This document shows, piece by piece, positions 1 through 5,076 of a DNA stretch of 6,182 bases (the first letter of the stretch is position 1; every line of letters begins with the position of its first letter). The notes under the pieces were generated by a model. It had not been told where the DNA came from. It did no database searches and saw only the letters and a list, made by a program, of their open reading frames with translations. This DNA comes from Leptolyngbyaceae cyanobacterium M65_K2018_010 (GTDB lineage: Bacteria > Cyanobacteriota > Cyanobacteriia > Phormidesmidales > Phormidesmidaceae), in assembly GCA_015295885.1 (NCBI GenBank), contig DVEE01000488.1, positions 1 through 6,182 of the forward strand, given 5' to 3'. Both the position numbers and the translations under genes were made by a program.

Positions 1-177
1 AACTGGTGTATGGCCAAAGGTACGATTCCGATTCCTGGGGCCAAGACCCTGGCCCAGGCGGGGCAAAATCTGGGTGCCCTGGGCTGGTCCCTAGACAGCG
101 GAGAAGTCGAAGAGCTGGATCGATCTATTCAGCGCAGTGATCAGCAAATGGTGCAGAACATTTTCCAGTCACGGTGA
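1..177 (+). CDS. Aldo/keto reductase, C-terminal fragment (5' end outside window)
   Basis: The first 58 codons of frame 1 are open and end at TGA 175-177. The segment starts NWCMAKGTIPIPGAK and continues with a Q-rich helix, LGALGWSLDSGEVEELDRS and a short polar tail. The IPIPGAK stretch followed by an LGALGW helix is typical of the last strand and helices of the aldo/keto reductase (TIM-barrel, NADPH-dependent oxidoreductase) family, where this part helps hold the cofactor. The catalytic Asp-Tyr-Lys-His tetrad lies upstream of the window and cannot be checked, so the substrate is unknown. The end looks natural, not truncated, because the protein finishes a few residues after the final helix as usual in the family. 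The gene reads toward thf1 but is separated from it by about 185 bp and a hairpin. Confidence 0.85.
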   Translation, partial: NWCMAKGTIPIPGAKTLAQAGQNLGALGWSLDSGEVEELDRSIQRSDQQMVQNIFQSR

Positions 178-188
178 TTCGTCACCGT
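171..188 (+). terminator. Candidate terminator hairpin at the end of the aldo/keto reductase gene
   Basis: ACGGTGA (171-177) and TCACCGT (182-188) are perfect 7-bp complements closing a TTCG tetraloop. The left arm contains the TGA stop codon. The following bases (caaaagttt) have only a short T run, so this is either a weak intrinsic terminator or an mRNA 3'-end stabilising stem. It works equally well as a hairpin on either strand, but the position fits the + strand gene. Confidence 0.45.
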
Positions 189-303
189 CAAAAGTTTCAA
201 GCTGGTCTAGGGCCCCACCGCTCCGCCTCTGATGGGTCACTTCTGGTTCTTGACTCCTGCCCTTCCCCGCCAACCCCTGACCTCCCCTTCGGTATTCCGT
301 AAC

Positions 304-332
304 TTGGCAAAGGCACGGTCACACGGGACAAT
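304..332 (+). promoter_or_regulatory. Candidate promoter of thf1
   Basis: TTGGCA at 304-309 (5 of 6 matches to the sigma-70 -35 box) is followed after exactly 17 bp by GACAAT at 327-332 (4 of 6 to the -10 box). Transcription would begin near 339, leaving a leader of about 24 nt before the GTG start of thf1. Bases 178-303 show no gene on either strand beyond the terminator hairpin. This assignment rests on motif matching alone. Confidence 0.4.
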
Positions 333-362
333 AGAAGACACTGTATTTATGTAACTTTGGCT

Positions 363-1124
363 GTGAATAACGCACCTGTACGCACGGTATCCGACGCCAA
401 GCGGGACTTCTATTCCCTCCACACCCGTCCCATCAATTCCATCTACCGGCGCGTGGTCGATGAACTTCTAGTGGAAATGCATTTGCTCTCCGTGAATGGG
501 GATTTTGTGTACGATCCCATCTACGCCCTGGGTATCGTCACCACCTTTGATCGCTTCATGGAAGGTTATGAACCCGAAGCCGACAAAGCGTCGATATTTA
601 ATGCCCTTTGCCGGGCTATCAAGGGGTCTCCGGAACAATACCGCAGCGATGCTGAAGCCATGACAGCCGCCGTCGCCGGGCTTTCCCTGAATGAGTTCAA
701 AGCACAGTTTGACAACCTGAATGAAGCGGCCCATAGCGGTGGGTTAAGAGGTACTCTAGGGGCTGTGGCAAGTCGAGAAAAATTTAAGTACAGTCGCCCC
801 TTTGGCATTGGTCTTTACACGCTACTCGAAGGGGTTGTCGAGGAAGAAACCCTTAAAAACAAGGAAGCCTTTGAGGCTTTGCTGCAAGATCTCACCGGCA
901 AGTTGAACTTTCCGGCTGAAAAATTATCCAAGGATCTTGAGCTGTATCGTAGTAATTTAGAGAAATTTGCCCAGGCCCAGGAGGTGATGAGAGATCTGCT
1001 GGTGGCTGAGCGCAAAAAGCGAGAAGAACGTCAACAGGCGGCTGAAATTCTGCCCGCAGGGACGACTGAACCCGTTACTACCCCGGCGGGTGAGCCCGCA
1101 GAAAGCAACGATAGCGATAGCTAG
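363..1124 (+). CDS. thf1: Thf1/Psb29 (thylakoid formation protein, photosystem II biogenesis and repair)
   Basis: The 253-residue product carries the hallmark N-terminus of the Thf1/Psb29 family: RTVSDAKRDFY, then LHTRPINSIYRRVVDELLVEMHLL, then YDPIYALGIVTTFDRFMEGYEPE. The family associates with thylakoid membranes, is needed for normal assembly and repair of photosystem II, and is linked in cyanobacteria and plants to the FtsH protease. The body is mainly helical, with a charged, probably coiled-coil stretch around residues 185-225 (LYRSNLEKFAQAQ to ERKKREER). The final 27 or so residues are low-complexity, rich in Ala, Pro, Thr, Glu and Ser, and likely disordered. I chose GTG 363 because it gives MNN directly before the conserved RTVSD region, as in known homologues; TTG 357 would add two residues. 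No clear Shine-Dalgarno precedes either. There is no signal peptide or membrane segment, fitting a peripheral protein. Confidence 0.93.
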   Translation: MNNAPVRTVSDAKRDFYSLHTRPINSIYRRVVDELLVEMHLLSVNGDFVYDPIYALGIVTTFDRFMEGYEPEADKASIFNALCRAIKGSPEQYRSDAEAMTAAVAGLSLNEFKAQFDNLNEAAHSGGLRGTLGAVASREKFKYSRPFGIGLYTLLEGVVEEETLKNKEAFEALLQDLTGKLNFPAEKLSKDLELYRSNLEKFAQAQEVMRDLLVAERKKREERQQAAEILPAGTTEPVTTPAGEPAESNDSDS

Positions 1125-1139
1125 GGCGGTTTGGTGTTT

Positions 1140-1168
1140 GCTAACTGAGCAAGCTAATTGAGCAAGCT
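1140..1168. repeat. 13-bp tandem repeat between convergent genes
   Basis: The unit GCTAAYTGAGCAA occurs at 1140-1152 and 1153-1165, differing at one base, followed by a partial third copy (GCT). TTGCT at 1138-1142 can pair with AGCAA at 1148-1152 or 1161-1165, giving weak 5-bp stems. It lies 15 bp after the thf1 stop and 9 bp before the stop of the convergent DUF2949-type gene. It could contribute to transcription ending, but no T run is present, so no function is assigned. Confidence 0.7.
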
Positions 1169-1177
1169 GGCCAGGGT

Positions 1178-1402
1178 TCAGAGATCCATCGCGATGCGAG
1201 GATTATTCTCCTTAGCTTGTGTGGCCTCCAGCCAATCAAAAATTTGAGCTAATTCATGGGAGGTGACGAAGCCGTATTGATACAGGATCATGGGCAGTAG
1301 GCTAGGGGTTTCCTGGGATTGTCGTAAACCCATTGCGATGGATTCCGGTGCGATCTCAAGATTGCCCTGGAGAAACTCAATTAAACAGTCATGTTGGGTC
1401 AT
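1178..1402 (-). CDS. Small cyanobacterial protein, DUF2949 type, function unknown
   Basis: This 74-codon gene encodes MTQHDCLIEFLQGNLEIAP, then SIAMGLRQSQETPSLLPMILYQYGFVTSHELAQIFDWLEA and a polar tail. The pattern of a short helix, a run of LLPMILYQYG, and an ending LxQIFDWLE is what I recall for DUF2949, a family of roughly 60-80 residue proteins nearly confined to cyanobacteria. It has no signal peptide, membrane span or catalytic motif; the fold looks like a small helical bundle, perhaps winged-helix-like. I chose ATG 1402 because the family match starts there. The frame stays open upstream to TTG 1606 (with an ATG at 1582), but those 60-68 residues are basic, resemble nothing I know, and contain a candidate promoter. 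No Shine-Dalgarno is visible: the bases before the ATG are pyrimidine-rich. The gene lies downstream of secA on the same strand, with a 265-bp gap arguing for its own transcript. Confidence 0.75.
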   Translation of the reverse strand: MTQHDCLIEFLQGNLEIAPESIAMGLRQSQETPSLLPMILYQYGFVTSHELAQIFDWLEATQAKENNPRIAMDL

Positions 1403-1465
1403 GGGGGAGGAGCGGAGAGCGGGAAATTGAATTCGATTGTAGAGATGGTTGCTGAAAAGCTGCGA

Positions 1466-1481
1466 AGTCTTTAGAAAGACT
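1466..1481. promoter_or_regulatory. Inverted repeat at the predicted transcription start of the DUF2949 gene
   Basis: AGTCTTT (1466-1472) and AAAGACT (1475-1481) are perfect 7-bp complements with a 2-bp centre. An overlapping second inverted repeat uses TTTAGA (1470-1475) and TCTAAA (1481-1486). They lie directly beside the -10-like box at 1486-1491 on the - strand, where a repressor operator would sit. As RNA, a 2-nt loop is too tight unless terminal pairs open, so a DNA-binding site is the likelier reading. Confidence 0.4.
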
Positions 1482-1485
1482 CTAA

Positions 1486-1491
1486 ATTTTA
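1486..1491 (-). promoter_or_regulatory. Candidate -10 box for the DUF2949 gene
   Basis: The - strand reads TAAAAT here, 5 of 6 matches to the sigma-70 -10 consensus, placing the transcription start near 1479 and a leader of roughly 77 nt before ATG 1402. No good -35 box occurs at 16-18 bp. An inverted repeat (1504-1524) occupies that zone instead, which could indicate an activator-dependent promoter. Confidence 0.35.
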
Positions 1492-1503
1492 TCTTGATCA
1501 AAT

Positions 1504-1524
1504 CCCGTGAACGGGGTTCACGGG
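1504..1524. repeat. Perfect 9-bp inverted repeat upstream of the DUF2949 gene
   Basis: CCCGTGAAC (1504-1512) and GTTCACGGG (1516-1524) are exact complements separated by three bases. On the - strand it lies just before the candidate -10 box, in the -35 region. It could be a regulator site or an RNA stem. No T run follows on either strand, so it is not a standard intrinsic terminator. The rest of 1403-1667 shows no supported gene. Confidence 0.6.
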
Positions 1525-1617
1525 CTGATTCAGCAGATTCCTTGAGATAACCTGTGTACCAGGAAGACTTTCCTAGGGTCATTGATGCCTGTGGTTGAAG
1601 AGCCAACGGGCAATCAC

Positions 1618-1642
1618 GCCTAAAGCCCCGGGGAGCTTTGGC
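1618..1642 (-). terminator. Candidate terminator hairpin after secA
   Basis: On the - strand, GCCAAAGC pairs with GCTTTAGGC across an 8-base loop, making an 8-bp stem with one bulged A, starting 26 bp beyond the secA stop codon. The position suits a transcription end for secA, but the bases that follow lack a T run, so termination would be weak or factor-dependent. Confidence 0.35.
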
Positions 1643-1667
1643 TAAGACCCTGTGAAGGTTGGGCTAA

Positions 1668-4580
1668 TTAAGCTTGGGGGACCTGGCTAGTCACCTGGGG
1701 TTGGGGCTGAGGTTGAAACTGGAACAGGGTATAAACCACATTCCGGCGAATCCCAGTCATCATATCCAGGAACAGTTCATAGCCTTCACTCTTGTACTCG
1801 ATCAGGGGATCCTTTTGGCCGTAGCCCCGCAGACCCACCGTTTCTCGCAGGGCATCCATTTGTTGCAGGTGGTCGCGCCAGAGGCTATCGATCTGCTGCA
1901 AGATAAAGAATCGCTCAGCCTCCCGCATCAGCCCCGGTTTGATTTGATCCACCTGGGCTTCTTTGATGTCGTAGGCAATGCGGGCCTGTTCATGGAGAAA
2001 GGTCTTAATTTCGCCCAGGGACAGGTCTTCTAGTTGTTCTGGGGTCAGATCCGACAGCAGGTAGACAAACTCCTTCACTTTCTCCACCATTTCTGGCAAC
2101 TTCCACTCTTCCGGGGGGAGCTCAGGGTTAATGTAGGCTTCGACGATATCATCCATGGTTTGCTCGGCGTAGCCAATCACCATTTCCTTAAGTTGGTCGC
2201 CTTCCAACACCCGTCGCCGTTCAGCATAGATGGCCCGCCGCTGGTTATTCATCACCTCGTCGTACTCGAACACCTGCTTCCGAATGTCGTAGTAGTAGGT
2301 TTCGACCTTCTTTTGGGCTCCTTCCAGGGAACGGGTCAGCATCCCGGACTCAATGGGCATGTCTTCTTCTACCCGAAAGGCGTTCATCAGGCCGGCCACG
2401 CGATCGCCGCCGAAGATCCGCAGCAGGTTATCCTGCAGACTGAGGAAAAACTTAGTGGACCCTGGGTCGCCCTGACGTCCGGCCCGGCCCCGCAGTTGGT
2501 TATCGATCCGGCGCGACTCATGGCGCTCAGTGCCAATCACATGCAGGCCACCCCGTTGGACGACCTCATCGTGCTCGGTACTGGTAAACCGTTCGTACTC
2601 CTGGCGAATTTGGTTGTAGGCATCCCGCAAGGCCTGGATGACTGGATCCTCCGTGGGAGCTTTTTCCGCAGCAACGGCCAGTTTATCCTCGGCTTGGAGT
2701 TCAGGTAAGCTCCGCTCTCCGTAGGTTTTTACCGCCAGGTCTACGGCGGCTTTCAGATGGGCGATCGCATCCTCCGATAGCTCAATGGGAAAAATATCCG
2801 GCGAGGCTTTCCAGGTTTTCATCTTTTTGCCAGAACCAAACCCCTGGGCCTTGCTGCGGCCCTTGACCGCAGGCACTGAGGTGACCGCAAATTCATCTTC
2901 ATCCTCTGGCTTGACGATACGGGGCATCAGGTATTCCCGCACCTTAAGACGAGCCATGTAATCCGCATTACCACCCAAGATAATATCGGTACCCCGACCA
3001 GCCATGTTGGTGGCAATGGTCACCGCTCCACTGCGACCCGCCTGGGCCACAATTTCCGACTCCCGTTCCACATTTTCAGGCTTGGCGTTGAGTAGGTTAT
3101 GGGGAATACCCCGCTGATTCAGAAGGGCGGAAAGTAGTTCGGATTTTTCCACACTGGTGGTACCCACCAATACCGGCCGACCGCTTTCATGCATTTCGGC
3201 ACACTCGGCGGCCACAGCATTCCACTTGGCCTCTTCGGTTTTGTAAACCACGTCGGATAGATCCTTCCGGGCCAGGGAGCGGTTGGTGGGAACCACCGTC
3301 ACTTCCAGATTGTAGATGCGCTCAAATTCCGCCTCTTCGGTTTTAGCCGTACCCGTCATTCCCGATAGTTTGGGATAGAGCAGGAAAAAGTTTTGATAGG
3401 TAATGCTGGCCAGGGTTTGGGTTTCAGGCTGAATCTCCACATGCTCCTTAGCCTCAATGGCCTGATGTAGACCATCACTCCAGCGACGACCGGGCATTAC
3501 CCGGCCAGTAAACTCATCGACGATAACGATTTCGCCGTTACGAACGATATAGTTCACATCCTTGGTGAACAGTTCCTCAGCCTTAATGGCATTGAAGATG
3601 TAGTGGGCCCAGGGATCCTTAGGATCGAAGAGATCCTGAACTCCCAGCATTTCCTCCGCCTTGATAAACCCTTCGTCAGTGAGCAGGACGTTACGGGCCT
3701 TTTCGTCGGCTTCATAGTAATATTCCATGCGAGCCTTGGCCGCCTCAGCTTCTGCGAAGTATTGCCGGGCCTGGGCCTTGTCCCCCTCCCGTTCAAAATG
3801 CTCAGCTTGGGCTTTGTTATGCTCGTATACCTGTTTAGCCGCCTGTTTTTCTTGCCAAAAAAAGTCGGCCACCACCGCTGCCTGGGTGTACTTTTCGCTG
3901 GGACGCTCAACCTGACCCGAAATAATTAGTGGAGTACGGGCCTCATCAATCAGGATGGAGTCCACCTCGTCGATGATGCAAAAGTTGAAGGGCCGTTGCA
4001 CCACATCGGCCATGGAGGTGGCCATATTGTCGCGCAGGTAATCGAAACCCAATTCACTGTTGGTGCCGTAGGTAATGTCACAACCGTAGTTCACCTTGCG
4101 CTCGCTGGGAGACATGCCCTGCTGAATCAGCCCCACGCTCAGCCCTAAAAAGCGGTGAATTTGCCCCATCCACTCGGCGTCGCGGCGAGCCAGATAGTCG
4201 TTGACGGTAACAACATGCACACCCTTGCCGGATAGGGCATTCAGGTAGGAGGGCAGGGTGGCGACCAGGGTTTTACCTTCGCCAGTTTTCATTTCGGCAA
4301 TCTGGCCGTCATGGAGAACCATACCCCCGATCAACTGCACGTCAAAGTGACGCATCCCCAGCACTCGCTTGGAGGCTTCCCGCACCACGGCAAAGGCCTC
4401 GGGCAAATCATCCAGGGACTCCCCCTTGTCAATCCGCTGCTTGAATTCCACGGTTTTCCCCGCCAGTGCCTCATCTGACAACTGCTGAATCTCTTCCTCC
4501 AGCAGGTTAATCTCAACCACGTCGGGGCGGTATTTCTTGAGCTTGCGGGCGTTAGGATCACCTAGAAGGTTCTTCAGCAT
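1668..4580 (-). CDS. secA: SecA, preprotein translocase ATPase
   Basis: SecA is the ATPase motor that drives unfolded proteins through SecYEG; in cyanobacteria it serves both plasma and thylakoid membranes. From ATG 4580 the product has 970 residues. Visible in order: MLKNLLGDPNARKLKKY N-terminus; Walker A MKTGEGKT (97-104); Walker B DEVDSILIDEART (from 204); PPXD domain (about 220-360); SGMTGTA (406-412); TSVEKSE (from 475); NMAGRGTDI (525-533); GTERHESRRIDNQLRGRAGR (from 683) with the arginine finger; helical scaffold and two-helix finger (about 885-941). The CxCx8CH zinc tail of E. coli SecA is absent, as usual in cyanobacteria and chloroplasts; the protein ends FQPQPQPQVTSQVPQA. A region at about 555-644 in NBD2 (GRSKAQGFGSGKKMKTWKASP) is typical of cyanobacterial SecA. 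A charged insertion at about 245-288 makes this copy some 30-40 residues longer than usual. The frame is open upstream to TTG 4688, but ATG 4580 matches the family start. Confidence 0.97.
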   Translation of the reverse strand: MLKNLLGDPNARKLKKYRPDVVEINLLEEEIQQLSDEALAGKTVEFKQRIDKGESLDDLPEAFAVVREASKRVLGMRHFDVQLIGGMVLHDGQIAEMKTGEGKTLVATLPSYLNALSGKGVHVVTVNDYLARRDAEWMGQIHRFLGLSVGLIQQGMSPSERKVNYGCDITYGTNSELGFDYLRDNMATSMADVVQRPFNFCIIDEVDSILIDEARTPLIISGQVERPSEKYTQAAVVADFFWQEKQAAKQVYEHNKAQAEHFEREGDKAQARQYFAEAEAAKARMEYYYEADEKARNVLLTDEGFIKAEEMLGVQDLFDPKDPWAHYIFNAIKAEELFTKDVNYIVRNGEIVIVDEFTGRVMPGRRWSDGLHQAIEAKEHVEIQPETQTLASITYQNFFLLYPKLSGMTGTAKTEEAEFERIYNLEVTVVPTNRSLARKDLSDVVYKTEEAKWNAVAAECAEMHESGRPVLVGTTSVEKSELLSALLNQRGIPHNLLNAKPENVERESEIVAQAGRSGAVTIATNMAGRGTDIILGGNADYMARLKVREYLMPRIVKPEDEDEFAVTSVPAVKGRSKAQGFGSGKKMKTWKASPDIFPIELSEDAIAHLKAAVDLAVKTYGERSLPELQAEDKLAVAAEKAPTEDPVIQALRDAYNQIRQEYERFTSTEHDEVVQRGGLHVIGTERHESRRIDNQLRGRAGRQGDPGSTKFFLSLQDNLLRIFGGDRVAGLMNAFRVEEDMPIESGMLTRSLEGAQKKVETYYYDIRKQVFEYDEVMNNQRRAIYAERRRVLEGDQLKEMVIGYAEQTMDDIVEAYINPELPPEEWKLPEMVEKVKEFVYLLSDLTPEQLEDLSLGEIKTFLHEQARIAYDIKEAQVDQIKPGLMREAERFFILQQIDSLWRDHLQQMDALRETVGLRGYGQKDPLIEYKSEGYELFLDMMTGIRRNVVYTLFQFQPQPQPQVTSQVPQA
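2400..2407. repeat. HIP1 octamer
   Basis: Exact GCGATCGC within secA. HIP1 is the highly iterated palindrome abundant in many cyanobacterial genomes. Only two exact copies occur in these 6.2 kb, so this region is not especially HIP1-rich. Confidence 0.85.
2761..2768. repeat. HIP1 octamer
   Basis: Second exact GCGATCGC, within the NBD2 part of secA. It supports the cyanobacterial assignment and has no gene-specific role that I can see. Confidence 0.85.
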
Positions 4581-4700
4581 GAATTCAATGGCCAGGTCAG
4601 CGTAGGGAATAAGGTCTAGTAAAGCCCAGGACAGACCACCCAACAAGGGGCAATGTCCACACTTAGAGGCCGCCTGATCAGAGACCAAAAGTGCTTTTCT

Positions 4701-4706
4701 ATCCTA
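4701..4706 (-). promoter_or_regulatory. Candidate -10 box for secA
   Basis: The - strand reads TAGGAT (4 of 6 to the -10 consensus), placing a transcript start near 4694 and a leader of about 114 nt before ATG 4580. No acceptable -35 box is found at 17-18 bp, so the assignment is weak. Bases 4707-4850 contain no supported gene; an ATG-started 25-codon frame at 4754 on the + strand resembles nothing known. Confidence 0.22.
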
Positions 4707-4852
4707 ACACCTGGGCTTTCGGGGCTTCCTACTTCTGAGGCCTAGGTTTTGCCATGGCTAGCTCCTTGTCCACCGGTTACTCGGTTGCCCCCCACCAACA
4801 GCCCTATTCAGCGACTGTTCCGCCTGGGTGAAGAGGGCCCACCTGGGTCATA

Positions 4853-4907
4853 GCCGGGCTGGCAGGGGTGCAAGCACAGGGCACCTGAGCCCGGCGGCCC
4901 GGGCCGC
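4853..4907. repeat. GC-rich compound hairpin and palindrome between secA and bicA
   Basis: GCCGGGCT (4853-4860) pairs perfectly with AGCCCGGC (4888-4895). Inside, CAGG and TGC (4863-4866, 4869-4871) pair with GCACCTG (4881-4887), leaving two 2-base bulges and a 9-base loop, about 15 bp in total. Overlapping its right edge is a perfect 14-bp palindrome, GCGGCCCGGGCCGC (4894-4907). No T run follows on either strand, and the element lies between divergent genes, where a terminator is not needed. It could be a dispersed repeat, a structured leader or small RNA, or a protein-binding site. It does not match tRNA, SRP RNA, tmRNA or RNase P cores that I can recognise. Confidence 0.6.
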
Positions 4908-4977
4908 AGATAGGTAAACTTCTCTTCTTGTTGAGATTGAAAAAATCTATAAAAAATTCCGTACTCAATGGGTGGGA

Positions 4978-5006
4978 TTTACCAAAGGAAATGATATGGT
5001 TCTATT
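4978..5006 (+). promoter_or_regulatory. Candidate promoter of bicA
   Basis: TTTACC (4978-4983) and TCTATT (5001-5006) each match 4 of 6 consensus bases with a 17-bp spacer, giving a start near 5013. A competing -10 box, TATAAA at 4948-4953, lies further upstream but has only a poor -35 (TTCTTG, 4925-4930). The AT-rich stretch 4920-5067 contrasts sharply with the GC-rich block before it and is the probable control region of bicA. Confidence 0.3.
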
Positions 5007-5010
5007 CATA

Positions 5011-5032
5011 GACTTTTGTCGATGTAAAAGTC
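5011..5032 (+). promoter_or_regulatory. Inverted repeat in the bicA leader
   Basis: GACTTTT (5011-5017) and AAAAGTC (5026-5032) are perfect 7-bp complements around 8 bases; in RNA a G-U pair can extend the stem to 8. It lies 45-66 bp before ATG 5077, at or just after the predicted transcript start. It could be an operator, for example for a LysR-type carbon regulator as known for bicA genes elsewhere, or a 5'-end RNA stem. There is no T run, so it is not a terminator. Confidence 0.45.
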
Positions 5033-5054
5033 CTTAACATTTATAACCTTCAAT

Positions 5055-5060
5055 AAAGGA
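5055..5060 (+). promoter_or_regulatory. Shine-Dalgarno AAAGGA before bicA, bearing on the start choice
   Basis: AAAGGA is complementary to the 16S rRNA 3' end. It stands 7 bases before GTG 5068 (ideal) but 16 bases before ATG 5077 (too far), so it favours the GTG start, whereas protein similarity favours the ATG. An in-frame TAG at 5065-5067 means no start further upstream is possible. Confidence 0.55.
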
Positions 5061-5076
5061 TTTTTAGGTGCTGGCG

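Noticed and set aside
237..422. 61-codon open frame on the - strand across the thf1 promoter and 5' end
   Set aside because: It overlaps the conserved N-terminal coding of thf1, has no recognisable protein pattern and no start signal.
1403..1606. N-terminal extension of the DUF2949-type gene back to TTG 1606
   Set aside because: The extension is basic and does not resemble the family, and it would contain the candidate promoter and inverted repeats.
1674..2708. Two long open frames on the + strand opposite the 3' half of secA
   Set aside because: The - strand here encodes conserved SecA motifs without interruption; the opposite frames are histidine- and leucine-rich by-products of the secA codon pattern.
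3554..3929. Overlapping open frames on both strands in the SecA PPXD region
   Set aside because: They are shadows of secA, which is intact in its own frame; none resembles a known protein.
4754..4831. 25-codon ATG-started frame between secA and bicA (MASSLSTGYSV start)
   Set aside because: It has no Shine-Dalgarno, is very short, resembles no family I know, and is expected by chance in this spacer.
4853..4907. tRNA, SRP RNA, tmRNA or RNase P RNA in the GC-rich spacer
   Set aside because: I searched by eye for the conserved cores (T-loop, GGAAGGAAGCAGC-like SRP core, GAGGAAAGTCC-like RNase P core) and found none.
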